This document shows positions 17,024-25,110 of a DNA stretch of 64,000 nucleotides, piece by piece (positions within the stretch are counted from its first letter, which is position 1; each line of letters begins with the position of its first letter). The notes under the pieces were generated by a model that was given only the letters and a program-made list of their open reading frames with translations, made no database searches and had not been told where the DNA came from. The stretch is from assembly GCF_025909975.1 (NCBI RefSeq), contig NZ_JAPCIO010000006.1:124001-188000 (forward strand), written 5' to 3'. Source of the stretch: Flavobacterium lacisediminis. Its GTDB lineage: Bacteria; Bacteroidota; Bacteroidia; Flavobacteriales; Flavobacteriaceae. The position numbers and the translations under genes were made by a program.

Positions 17024-18412
17024 ATGAAATACGATATCATAGTTTTAGGAAGTGGTCCTGGTGGTTATGTAACTGCTATTAGAGCATCACAATTAGGCTT
17101 CAAAGTAGCCGTTATCGAAAAAGAAAATTTGGGTGGAATTTGCTTGAATTGGGGTTGTATCCCAACGAAAGCATTATTAAAATCGGCTCAAGTTTTTGAT
17201 TACCTAAAACATGCTTCAGATTACGGATTAACCGTTAAGGAATTTGACAAAGATTTTTCTGCTGTTGTAAAACGTTCTCGTGATGTAGCAGAAGGAATGA
17301 GCAAAGGTGTTCAATTCTTAATGAAGAAAAATAAAATCGACGTTATTGATGGTTTTGGAAAAGTAAAACCAGGTAAAAAAGTAGACGTTACTGCTGCCGA
17401 CGGAAAAGTAACTGAATATACTGCTGATCATATCATCATCGCAACAGGAGCACGTTCTCGCGAATTACCAAACTTACCTCAAGATGGTAAAAAAGTAATC
17501 GGTTACCGCCAAGCGATGACGTTAGCTGAGCAACCAAAGAAAATGATTGTTGTGGGTTCTGGTGCGATTGGAGTTGAGTTTGCTCATTTCTATAACGCAA
17601 TGGGAACAGAAGTTACAATTGTAGAATTCATGCCAAACGTAGTTCCAGTGGAAGACGAAGACATCTCAAAACAATTTGAGCGTTCGTTAAAAAAAGCAGG
17701 AATCAACGTAATGACAAATTCTTCTGTAGAAAGAATTGATACTTCTGGAAACGGAGTGAAAGCATTCGTTAAAACAGCAAAAGGAGAAGAAGTTTTAGAA
17801 GCCGATATTTTATTATCAGCAGTTGGAATTAAAACCAACATCGAAAACATCGGATTAGAAGAAACAGGTATTGCTACCGATAGAGATAAAATCTTAGTTA
17901 ACGCATATTACCAAACTAACGTTCCAGGTTACTACGCTATTGGTGATGTAACGCCAGGACAAGCTTTAGCACACGTTGCTTCTGCTGAAGGTATTTTATG
18001 TGTTGAAAAAATTGCAGGTTTACACGTAGAAGCGTTAGACTATGGAAACATTCCAGGTTGTACGTATGCTACTCCAGAAATTGCTTCTGTGGGTATGACG
18101 GAAAAACAAGCGAAAGAAAAAGGATACGAAATCAAAGTAGGTAAATTCCCATTCTCAGCTTCAGGAAAAGCAAAAGCTGCTGGAACTCCAGACGGATTTG
18201 TAAAAGTAATTTTTGATGCTAAATACGGTGAATGGTTAGGTTGCCACATGATTGGTGCTGGTGTTACCGATATGATTGCAGAAGCAGTTGTAGCCCGTAA
18301 ATTAGAAACTACAGGACACGAAATCTTAAAAGCAGTTCACCCTCACCCTACTATGAGTGAAGCGGTTATGGAAGCTGTAGCTGAGGCTTACGGTGAAGTG
18401 ATTCACTTATAA
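17024..18412 (+). CDS. lpdA: Dihydrolipoyl dehydrogenase
   Basis: 462 residues. This is the E3 flavoprotein of 2-oxoacid dehydrogenase complexes, reoxidising dihydrolipoamide with NAD+. FAD-binding GSGPGGYVTAIRASQLG is at the N-terminus, the redox-active disulfide is in GGICLNWGCIPTK (C-x4-C), the NAD-binding GSGAIGVEFA at about 178, the FAD motif YAIGDV at about 306, and the catalytic HPHPTMSE at the C-terminus. It is not adjacent to E1 or E2 genes here; the fused E1 at 49 kb is a plausible partner. A terminator follows. Confidence 0.96.
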   Translation: MKYDIIVLGSGPGGYVTAIRASQLGFKVAVIEKENLGGICLNWGCIPTKALLKSAQVFDYLKHASDYGLTVKEFDKDFSAVVKRSRDVAEGMSKGVQFLMKKNKIDVIDGFGKVKPGKKVDVTAADGKVTEYTADHIIIATGARSRELPNLPQDGKKVIGYRQAMTLAEQPKKMIVVGSGAIGVEFAHFYNAMGTEVTIVEFMPNVVPVEDEDISKQFERSLKKAGINVMTNSSVERIDTSGNGVKAFVKTAKGEEVLEADILLSAVGIKTNIENIGLEETGIATDRDKILVNAYYQTNVPGYYAIGDVTPGQALAHVASAEGILCVEKIAGLHVEALDYGNIPGCTYATPEIASVGMTEKQAKEKGYEIKVGKFPFSASGKAKAAGTPDGFVKVIFDAKYGEWLGCHMIGAGVTDMIAEAVVARKLETTGHEILKAVHPHPTMSEAVMEAVAEAYGEVIHL

Positions 18413-18448
18413 GTAAAAAGTACAAAGATAAAAGTACAAAGTATATAG

Positions 18449-18483
18449 AAATCCGATTTGTGAAAGCAGGTCGGATTTTTTTG
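18449..18483 (+). terminator. Intrinsic terminator of lpdA
   Basis: AAATCCGA (18449-18456) pairs with TCGGATTT (18471-18478), then a T run. Confidence 0.75.
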
Positions 18484-18610
18484 TTTTAGTTTTTGAAAAC
18501 TTGGAAATGGGTTGTAGGAAAAATTGATTATTTTTGAGAAACTTAAATGTATTGCACCAATCTTGCCAAATAGACAAGATTTGTGTTTAAAACATGCGAG
18601 TATATACTAG

Positions 18611-19311
18611 TTAGCGGTCAGCGTCAGAACAATTCTATAAAAGAGAAACAAATGAATGAAATCAAAATTCCATTGAGTAAAACAAAACTAATTTTTGCAT
18701 TTATTGGCTCCGTAATCTTCATTCTGCTTGGAAGAGAATTTATTTTAAAACCAGACAAATATGTTTCGCCTATAATGAGAAGTCCTGAATTAATTGCTAT
18801 AGTCGGATATGCTTCCGTAATCTTTTTTGGCCTTTGTTTAATTTACATTTTCTACAAAGCATTTGACAAAAAGCCTGGATTAATAGTTAATAGAAATGGA
18901 ATAACAGACAATTCAAATTTTGCAAGTGCAGGATTAATTGAATGGTCTGAGATAATTGGAATTAGAACTCAACAAGTAATGTCAACTAAATTTATTTTAA
19001 TTGATGTTTCAAATCCAGAAAAGTTTATTCAAAAGAGTTCAAAGTTTAAAGCTTCTATTATGAAAGCCAACTTGAAAATGTACGGAACTCCATTATCAAT
19101 AACTTCAAACAGCTTGAGATATAACTTTGAGGAAATGGAAAGGTTACTGAAAACAGAATTTGATAAATATAGTAGCACGCCGAACCGCTAACAGCGGTTT
19201 GGCTCAATAGCTACAAATCAATAAAATCACGTTCGATTTTCCGCTGGAAAATCATATATTAGCAAGAAATAATCGTTCCACGCAGCCGCTACTGCGCCAA
19301 GCGCCGGAACG
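18611..19311 (+). mobile_element. Integron-cassette-like unit (single gene plus attC-like site)
   Basis: The unit runs from G|TTAGCGG (after 18610) to G|TTAAC (after 19311), about 700 bp, and holds one ORF whose stop codon lies at the very start of a 126-bp imperfect inverted repeat resembling an integron attC site. No integrase gene is in the window. The boundaries follow the G^TT rule of integron recombination; that identity is inference, while the inverted repeat is seen directly. Confidence 0.5.
18652..19191 (+). CDS. STM3941-like membrane protein
   Basis: 179 residues with two hydrophobic segments (about 13-30 and 47-70), then a soluble domain with the sequence pattern GLIEWSEIIGI, typical of the STM3941 family (small bacterial proteins of unknown function, often in accessory DNA). 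The ATG at 18652 is preferred; the frame opens at 18583, but that extension would cross the proposed cassette boundary. Its last codons (CCGAACCGC-TAA) merge with the attC-like repeat. It appears to be an acquired gene inserted between lpdA and the small ORF downstream. Confidence 0.75.
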   Translation: MNEIKIPLSKTKLIFAFIGSVIFILLGREFILKPDKYVSPIMRSPELIAIVGYASVIFFGLCLIYIFYKAFDKKPGLIVNRNGITDNSNFASAGLIEWSEIIGIRTQQVMSTKFILIDVSNPEKFIQKSSKFKASIMKANLKMYGTPLSITSNSLRYNFEEMERLLKTEFDKYSSTPNR

Positions 19312-19314
19312 TTA
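19189..19314. repeat. attC-like imperfect inverted repeat
   Basis: Left arm 19189-19211 (TAAC..CGG..TTGGC..CA.TAGC) matches the reverse complement of 19288-19314 over about 18 positions in the same order: TAAC, CGG, TTGGC, CA, TAGC. An inner perfect hairpin, ATTTTCC/GGAAAAT, lies at 19236-19252. Unequal spacing between arms, a TAAC...GTTA frame and a length near 126 bp resemble long attC sites such as the Vibrio VCR. Confidence 0.6.
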
Positions 19315-19352
19315 ACATAAACCTGATAACACTGAAATTAAAGAATTACAAA

Positions 19353-19502
19353 ATGACACAACAAATTTTATTTCTTATCGTAGTTTTAATTGGAGCCTAT
19401 TATGCTCGTAAATACGGAAATAAAGCAAAACGTGACATTGAAAAGTACAATCAGAATAAAGAACAAGATAATATTAAAAAAAACGATAGCTCAGATTTCT
19501 AA
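19353..19502 (+). CDS. Small single-pass membrane protein, 49 aa
   Basis: A short ORF starting at ATG 19353 and ending with TAA at 19500-19502. It begins MTQQILFLIVVLIGAYYARK, a hydrophobic helix with a basic stop-transfer (RKYGNKAKR), followed by a highly charged tail ending NDSSDF. Its composition is typical of a real small membrane protein and it is followed by a strong terminator. No family assigned. It lies just beyond the cassette-like boundary. Confidence 0.55.
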   Translation: MTQQILFLIVVLIGAYYARKYGNKAKRDIEKYNQNKEQDNIKKNDSSDF

Positions 19503-19520
19503 TCCGTGTCCATAAAGTAA

Positions 19521-19560
19521 AAAACCATCCCATCTTAAACCTCAAGTCGGATGGTTTTTT
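19521..19560 (+). terminator. Intrinsic terminator
   Basis: AAACCATCC (19522-19530) pairs with GGATGGTTT (19549-19557), followed by T residues. Confidence 0.8.
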
Positions 19561-19647
19561 AATTGGATATATGTAACAAATACATTTTGTTGTGTAACAC
19601 TATCGGTATAAATTAGGTTCACCTTTGTTTCATAAATAATTCATATA

Positions 19648-21408
19648 ATGAAACAAAAAAACTTTCTAGTAACTATTGCGATAGTTTTAGCTACTTTAAT
19701 CTCTGGTTGCGCAGAGGATGATTTTCAAGAAACGGCGGGCGTATGCCCATTAGTCATTGATACAAATCCTGATAACGCAGCTACAAATGTTCCTCTTAAT
19801 CAAGTAATCACGGTTACTTTTAATGAGGAAATGAACCCTTCGACAATCAATTCTTCTTCGTTTATTGTAACTGGCGCTTCAACTATTGCAGGTACTTTAA
19901 CGTATTCTAGTGTAACGGCTACTTTTACTCCTTCTGTAAATTTAACTCCAAACACAACGTATGTAGTAAGAATTACTACTGCTGTAAAAGACTTAAGAGG
20001 AAATGCTTTGCAAGAAGATTACTTGTTTTCATTTAGTACTGGAGCTACTTTACAACCTCTTGTCCTTACAACAAGTCCAACACCTAATGAAACAGGAGTG
20101 GTATTAAACAAAGTAGTTAGCGCTACCTTTAATATGCCAATGGATCCAGCTACTATTAATACGTCTACATTTACATTGAAACAAGGTACTACTACCATTA
20201 TTGGTGTTGTAACGTATTCAGGTAATACAGCCTTATTTACTCCAAATACCAACTTAACTGCTAATGCTGTTTATACTGCAACCATTACTACCGGAGCAAA
20301 AAACATGGCTGGCGTTGCTTTAGCATCAAATTACGTTTGGAATTTTACTACAGGAGCTATTGTAGCACCAAGAGTAATTCTAACAGATCCTTTTAATACT
20401 GAAACTGGTGTGTTATTAAATAAAATTGTAACAGCAACATTTGATATGGCAATGGATCCTTTAACGATTACTACTTCTACTTTTACCTTAAAACAAGGAA
20501 CGGATGTAATTTTAGGTTCTGTTAGTTATAGCGGAAACATGGCGTCTTTTACTCCAAACAATCCACTTTTAGCCAATGCAGTATTTACAGCTACTATTAC
20601 AACAGGTGCGAAAAATGTTGCTGGTGTAGCTATTGCTACTAATTATGTTTGGACATTTACTACTATAAATAGTTCAAATGCGCCCGATTTAGGTTCAGCT
20701 TCTCCTTTTGGGGCTTTTGGTGGAAACGCCGGAATAACCAATCAAGGAATAAATACTGTTATCAACGGAAGTATTGCCACTACTGCTGCATCTACTTTAA
20801 TTACAGGTTTTCATGATGCAACAGCCATTTACACGGAAACACCTTTAAATGTAGGAAATGTAACCGGTGCTATTTTTACAGCGCCACCAATGCCAGGAAC
20901 AGCTACTTCGTTTGCAATTGCACAACAAGCTTTAGCAGATGCAAATGCAGCTTACTTAAGCATTTCACCAGCGTCTATGCCAGGTGGAATTGATCCTGGA
21001 GCAGGAGAACTTGGCGGATTAACGTTAGCGCCTGGTATCTATAAATCAAATAGTGGTACTTTCAATATTTCAAATGGTAACCTAACGCTAGATGCACAAG
21101 GTGACCCAAATGCCGTATGGATTTTTCAAACCGCTTCTGGATTAACAGTTGGTATTGCAGGTCCTACCGGAGCTAAAAGTGTTGTCTTAATTAACGGTGC
21201 TTTACCTAAAAATGTATTTTGGTACGTAGGAAGTACTGCAACCATAAACGGTGCTGGTGGTGGAACAATGGTTGGAACTATTATTGCCAATTCAGGAGTA
21301 ACATTTTCAACTGCAGGTAATGCTGTTCAAACGGTTTTAAATGGTAGAGCGTTATCATTAGTTTCATCTGTAACAATGGTAAATACTACCATTAATGTTC
21401 CTCAATAA
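19648..21408 (+). CDS. Lipoprotein with three Ig-like domains and a DUF3494 ice-binding domain
   Basis: 586 residues. A lipoprotein signal (LISGC, Cys21) is followed by AEDDFQE, an acidic cluster like the export signal that sends lipoproteins to the cell surface in Flavobacterium and Capnocytophaga. Three tandem Big_5-type Ig-like domains of about 100 residues follow (roughly 35-132, 135-235 and 238-342), each with MDP-x-TI-x-TSTFTLK or NEEMNPSTIN and ending TFTT/NFTT. Residues about 345-586 are a DUF3494 ice-binding beta-solenoid, with ASPFGAFGGNAGITNQG, GGLTLAPGIYKS and NGRALSLVSSVTM. It probably binds ice or another surface while tethered to the outer membrane. The OmpA gene follows 14 bp later. 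Confidence 0.88.
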   Translation: MKQKNFLVTIAIVLATLISGCAEDDFQETAGVCPLVIDTNPDNAATNVPLNQVITVTFNEEMNPSTINSSSFIVTGASTIAGTLTYSSVTATFTPSVNLTPNTTYVVRITTAVKDLRGNALQEDYLFSFSTGATLQPLVLTTSPTPNETGVVLNKVVSATFNMPMDPATINTSTFTLKQGTTTIIGVVTYSGNTALFTPNTNLTANAVYTATITTGAKNMAGVALASNYVWNFTTGAIVAPRVILTDPFNTETGVLLNKIVTATFDMAMDPLTITTSTFTLKQGTDVILGSVSYSGNMASFTPNNPLLANAVFTATITTGAKNVAGVAIATNYVWTFTTINSSNAPDLGSASPFGAFGGNAGITNQGINTVINGSIATTAASTLITGFHDATAIYTETPLNVGNVTGAIFTAPPMPGTATSFAIAQQALADANAAYLSISPASMPGGIDPGAGELGGLTLAPGIYKSNSGTFNISNGNLTLDAQGDPNAVWIFQTASGLTVGIAGPTGAKSVVLINGALPKNVFWYVGSTATINGAGGGTMVGTIIANSGVTFSTAGNAVQTVLNGRALSLVSSVTMVNTTINVPQ

Positions 21409-21422
21409 TTAAAACTTAAATT

Positions 21423-23423
21423 ATGAAAATAAATTATACAACAGCTATTGAATCTCCTAACGTGAGATTCATGTCACAGCTTCAATTACAAACTTTGTTT
21501 GTAGTTACCCTAGTACTTTTAGGTTTTACGAAAGTAAATGCACAAATAGAAGAATACACAAAACCTTCTTGGATGTTTGGTGTAGCAGCAGGCGCAAATT
21601 TTAATTTTTATGGTGGCTCTACTTTCATGTTAAATGAAGGTTTTACGCCGCCAACTGCTTTTCACGACGGAAAAGGTATAGGTCTATTTATAGCTCCTAA
21701 CATTGAATATCATAAACCAGGCACAAGATTGGGATTCATTTTTCAAGCGGGTTATGATAGCCGTCAAGGAAAATTTGACCAAGTAACAACTCCTTGTAAT
21801 TGTCCTGCCGATTTAAAAACAAAACTAAGCTACATTACCATTGAGCCAAGTTTACGATTAGCTCCTTTTCGATCTAATTTCTACTTATATGGTGGGCCAA
21901 GATTTGCTTTCGTTCAAGACAAATCGTTTACTTACGAACAAGGAACAAATCCAGATTTTCCACTTCAAGTGCCAAATCCAGATGTAAAAGGTGATTTTAG
22001 CGATGTAAATAAAACCATTATTTCTATGCAAGTAGGAATGGGTTATGATATTCCATTAAATTCAACAACTAGTAAAACACAATTTGTTTTATCTCCGTTT
22101 GTTGCTTATCATCCTTACTTTGGACAAAATCCTAGAGATGTTGAAACTTGGAATGTAAGTACTATTAGAGCTGGAGCCGTTTTGAAATTTGGTCAAGGCC
22201 ATTTAGTTGAAGCAGCAGCTGTAGATGGAAAAGTGGTATTTTCGGCCATCCCTCCTACTAATGTGGAATATGTAAAAGTGGTAAGAGAAGTATTCCCTAT
22301 CCGTAATTATGTGTTTTTTAATGAAGGTTCAACCGAAATTCCAAACCGCTATGTTTTATTAAACAAAAGTCAGGTGAAAGATTTCAAAGAAGATCAAGTA
22401 CAATTCAATACACCTAAAAACATGTCGGGTCGTTCAGAACGTCAAATGTTAGTGTATTATAATATTTTGAATATTTTGGGTGACCGAATGGTTAAAAATC
22501 CAAGTACCACAGTAACTTTAGTTGGTTCATCAAATAATGGTCGCCAAGAAGGATTAGTAATGGCTCAAAATATCAAAAACTATTTGGTTACTGTTTTTGA
22601 AATTAAAGAAAATAGAATTGCTGTAGAAGGTAGAGACAAACCAGAAGTTCCTTCGGAACAAAACGGTGGCACAAAAGAACTTGGATTACTAAGAGAAGGT
22701 GACAGAAGAGTTTCTATCGAAAGTAACTCACCTGAATTGTTGATGGAATTCCAAAGCGGTAAAAATGCACCATTAAAACCTGTAGAAATCATAACAGGAA
22801 ATCAAACTCCTAATAGTGATGTAGTTTTTAATGTTGAAGGCGCTGAAGAAAGCTTGAAATTATGGTCGTTACAGATTAAAGATGAAAAAGGAAAATCTCA
22901 AAACTTTGGACCTTATATGGTTGAAAAAGTGAGTATTCCTAGAAAAACAATCATGGGTAACCAACCTGAAGGTGATTATAAAGTAATCATGACCGGAACT
23001 ACAAAATCGGGTAAAATTATTAGTCAAGAAAGTACTATGCATTTAACGCCTTATGTGGCGCCAGTGGTTCAGGAAAGTATTCGTTTTAGTGTTATTTATG
23101 AATTCAACGAATCAAAATCAATCGCTATTTACGACAAGTATTTAACAGATATTGTGGCTCCAAAAATTCCGAAAAATACTACTGTTATCATTACAGGACA
23201 TACTGATGTTATTGGAGAAGTTGATTACAACAAAGATTTATCTTTAGCTAGAGCTAATGATGTAAAAAGCATCTTAGAAAAAAGTCTTGCAGCCGCTGGA
23301 AGAACCGATGTAACGTTTAAAGTTCGTGGTGAAGGTGAAGATGAAAAATTAGCACCATTTGAAAATAAATTTCCAGAAGAACGCTTTTATAACAGAACCG
23401 TTATCATTGATATTGTGAAATAA
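21423..23423 (+). CDS. OmpA-family outer membrane protein with N-terminal barrel-like domain
   Basis: 666 residues. The signal peptide is probably the segment ending GFTKVNAQ; the ATG at 21471 (residue 17) would give a more standard signal, but I keep 21423 because it sits directly after the upstream gene. Residues about 45-270 look like an outer membrane beta-barrel (alternating strands, GVAAGANFNFYGG, PRFAFVQDKSF). The middle has a first OmpA-like segment (about 300-430). The C-terminal OmpA peptidoglycan-binding domain is recognisable by TVIITGHTDVIGEVDYNKDLSLARANDVKSIL and ERFYNRTVIIDI. It is probably co-transcribed with the ice-binding lipoprotein. Confidence 0.85.
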   Translation: MKINYTTAIESPNVRFMSQLQLQTLFVVTLVLLGFTKVNAQIEEYTKPSWMFGVAAGANFNFYGGSTFMLNEGFTPPTAFHDGKGIGLFIAPNIEYHKPGTRLGFIFQAGYDSRQGKFDQVTTPCNCPADLKTKLSYITIEPSLRLAPFRSNFYLYGGPRFAFVQDKSFTYEQGTNPDFPLQVPNPDVKGDFSDVNKTIISMQVGMGYDIPLNSTTSKTQFVLSPFVAYHPYFGQNPRDVETWNVSTIRAGAVLKFGQGHLVEAAAVDGKVVFSAIPPTNVEYVKVVREVFPIRNYVFFNEGSTEIPNRYVLLNKSQVKDFKEDQVQFNTPKNMSGRSERQMLVYYNILNILGDRMVKNPSTTVTLVGSSNNGRQEGLVMAQNIKNYLVTVFEIKENRIAVEGRDKPEVPSEQNGGTKELGLLREGDRRVSIESNSPELLMEFQSGKNAPLKPVEIITGNQTPNSDVVFNVEGAEESLKLWSLQIKDEKGKSQNFGPYMVEKVSIPRKTIMGNQPEGDYKVIMTGTTKSGKIISQESTMHLTPYVAPVVQESIRFSVIYEFNESKSIAIYDKYLTDIVAPKIPKNTTVIITGHTDVIGEVDYNKDLSLARANDVKSILEKSLAAAGRTDVTFKVRGEGEDEKLAPFENKFPEERFYNRTVIIDIVK

Positions 23424-23430
23424 ATTTATG

Positions 23431-23466
23431 AGAATCCGTTTTGTTAAAACAAACGGATTTTTTTCT
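23431..23466 (+). terminator. Intrinsic terminator
   Basis: AATCCGTTT (23433-23441) pairs with AAACGGATT (23451-23459), extended by GTT/AAC with one bulged T, then a T run. Confidence 0.8.
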
Positions 23467-23525
23467 CTCCAAAAATTATATAAATGAAACATAAAATTAT
23501 GTAAGTATTTAACTTTCATTAAAAT

Positions 23526-23556
23526 TAGTTTTGCACCTCTTATAAAGGTACCTTTA
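23526..23556 (+). promoter_or_regulatory. -7 element TAGTTTTG with overlapping 14-bp palindrome
   Basis: TAGTTTTG (23526-23533) matches TAnnTTTG exactly. A perfect palindrome, TAAAGGTACCTTTA (23543-23556), begins 9 bp later, at or just after the expected transcription start; it could be an operator, perhaps for autoregulation by the AraC-type gene. Confidence 0.45.
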
Positions 23557-23566
23557 CAAGAATAGC

Positions 23567-23619
23567 AATTAGTAAAGCGTATCATGCAATTAAGCATCAT
23601 ATTCGCTTAGCAACTAATT
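23567..23619 (+). promoter_or_regulatory. Structured 5' leader upstream of the AraC-type gene
   Basis: A nested hairpin: AATTAGT (23567-23573) with ACTAATT (23613-23619), AAGCG (23575-23579) with CGCTT (23604-23608), TAT with ATA, and ATGC (23584-23587) with GCAT (23594-23597) around an AATTAA loop. It ends 14 bp before the start codon, so it may affect translation. No known riboswitch class recognised. Confidence 0.4.
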
Positions 23620-23633
23620 CAGGAATTTCATTT

Positions 23634-24197
23634 ATGAAAATACACATTAAGTACATGGTTTCATTGCGCTGCAAAATGGCCGTTAAAGAAGAACTTGACA
23701 AATTAAAATTAAAACACACTTCTATAGAACTTGGTGAAGTAAATCTTAAAAAAGACATTACTGGCGATGATAGAGAGTTTCTTCGAAAAGGGCTTATAAA
23801 AAAAGGCCTTGAATTAATCGATGATAAAAAATCATTACTAATAGAAAAAACCAAAACGATTATCATTGAATTGATTCATTATTCTGAAGAAAATCCAAAA
23901 ATCAACTATTCTGACTATATAAGCGAAAAACTAGATTACAATTACAACCATCTTTCTTCGCTATTTTCAGAAGTTACAGGCACAACAATAGTTAACTATA
24001 TTATAATCAACAAAATAGAAAGAGTAAAAGAATTACTTTTATACGATGAATTAACGCTTACCGAAATTAGTTTGTTAATGGAATACAGCAGTGTAGCACA
24101 TTTATCGCATCAATTCAAAAAAATTACGGGATTGACGCCAACCTATTTCAAAAAAATAAAACAGTACAAAAAACGAATCATGTTAGAGGAATTATAG
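23634..24197 (+). CDS. AraC-family transcriptional regulator
   Basis: 187 residues. The C-terminal half (about 95-182) is an AraC double helix-turn-helix with NYIIINKIERVKELL, LTLTEISLLMEYSSVAHLSHQFKKITGLTPTYFKK, the classic second-HTH signature. The N-terminal 60 residues (IKYMVSLRCKMAVKEEL) resemble a small ferredoxin-like domain seen in a Bacteroidota-specific group of AraC proteins, rather than a sugar-binding cupin. It has an about 100-base 5' leader with a promoter-proximal palindrome and a hairpin. Target and ligand are unknown. It is not obviously tied to either neighbour. Confidence 0.87.
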   Translation: MKIHIKYMVSLRCKMAVKEELDKLKLKHTSIELGEVNLKKDITGDDREFLRKGLIKKGLELIDDKKSLLIEKTKTIIIELIHYSEENPKINYSDYISEKLDYNYNHLSSLFSEVTGTTIVNYIIINKIERVKELLLYDELTLTEISLLMEYSSVAHLSHQFKKITGLTPTYFKKIKQYKKRIMLEEL

Positions 24198-24217
24198 CAT
24201 TTAAATATAATTCTTAC

Positions 24218-24250
24218 AATCCGATTTGAAATTTCAAATCGGATTTTTTT
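24218..24250 (+). terminator. Intrinsic terminator
   Basis: Perfect 28-bp palindrome: AATCCGATTTGAAA (24218-24231) followed at once by its reverse complement (24232-24245), then T residues. Confidence 0.88.
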
Positions 24251-24295
24251 ATGGTATATCTTACAAAAATCAGCTTTTATATCATTAAAAATCAC

Positions 24296-24303
24296 TATAT
24301 TTG
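24296..24303 (+). promoter_or_regulatory. -7 promoter element TATATTTG of the Mla-type operon
   Basis: Exact TAnnTTTG match 19 bp before the ATG of the permease gene. Confidence 0.5.
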
Positions 24304-24322
24304 ATTGTAATTATGATGCTTC

Positions 24323-25108
24323 ATGAAAAAATATTTCGCCAATCTTACTGAAGCTTTACAAAACTTTCTCATCGAAGTAGGAGAACTTTCTTACTTTGCA
24401 GGTCGCTTTTTCAAAGAATTTTGGAAACCGCCATACGAATTCAAAGAATTTTTACGCCAGTGTTTTTATATTGGAAATCGCTCCTTGTTATTAGTGAGCG
24501 TTACGGGTTTTATCATTGGTTTGGTATTTACCCTACAATCACGTCCTACGTTGCAGGAATTTGGTGCTGTTTCTTGGATGGCTTCAATGGTGAGTGTTTC
24601 CATTATTAGAGAAATTGGCCCAATAATTACGGCTTTAATTTGCGCCGGTAGAATTGGCTCAGGAATTGGTGCCGAATTAGGCTCTATGAAAGTAACCGAA
24701 CAAATTGATGCTATGGAAGTTTCGGGAACCAATCCTTTTAAATATTTAGTGATTACGAGAATTTTAGCGACTACGTTGATGTTACCGTTATTAGTAATCG
24801 TAGGTGATTTCATTGCTATTTACGGTTCATTTTTAGTGGAAAACATCAAAGGAAATGTTTCGTTTACATTATATTTCAATCAGGTTTTTAATATTTTAGA
24901 ATACAGCGATATTGTGCCGGCTACCATCAAAACCTTCTTTTTTGGGTTTGCGATTGGTTTAGTGGGATGTTTTAAAGGCTACAACTGTACAAAAGGAACT
25001 TCTGGCGTTGGAAAAGCAGCCAATGCAGCGGTAGTTTATACTTCTATGTTGCTTTTTATTATTGACTTTGTGGCGGTTTTTGTTACTAATATTTTTTACG
25101 ATTTATAA
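24323..25108 (+). CDS. MlaE/YrbE-type ABC transporter permease
   Basis: 261-residue integral membrane protein with about five to six helices. It carries the MlaE family blocks VSVTGFIIGLVFTLQ, SMVSVSIIREIGPIITALICAGRIGSGIGAELGSMKVTEQIDAME and FFFGFAIGLVGCFKGYNCTKGTSGVG, containing the conserved EQIDAL/M motif. It forms the channel of an ABC system moving phospholipids between inner and outer membranes. The next two genes encode its ATPase (2 bp on) and MCE protein, giving a compact three-gene operon; other Mla parts (MlaB, MlaC, MlaA) are not here. Confidence 0.93.
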   Translation: MKKYFANLTEALQNFLIEVGELSYFAGRFFKEFWKPPYEFKEFLRQCFYIGNRSLLLVSVTGFIIGLVFTLQSRPTLQEFGAVSWMASMVSVSIIREIGPIITALICAGRIGSGIGAELGSMKVTEQIDAMEVSGTNPFKYLVITRILATTLMLPLLVIVGDFIAIYGSFLVENIKGNVSFTLYFNQVFNILEYSDIVPATIKTFFFGFAIGLVGCFKGYNCTKGTSGVGKAANAAVVYTSMLLFIIDFVAVFVTNIFYDL

Positions 25109-25110
25109 CC

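Noticed and set aside
23349..23866. Minus-strand open frames opposite the OmpA end and AraC gene
   Set aside because: They cross a strong terminator and lie antisense to well-supported genes; no conserved features.
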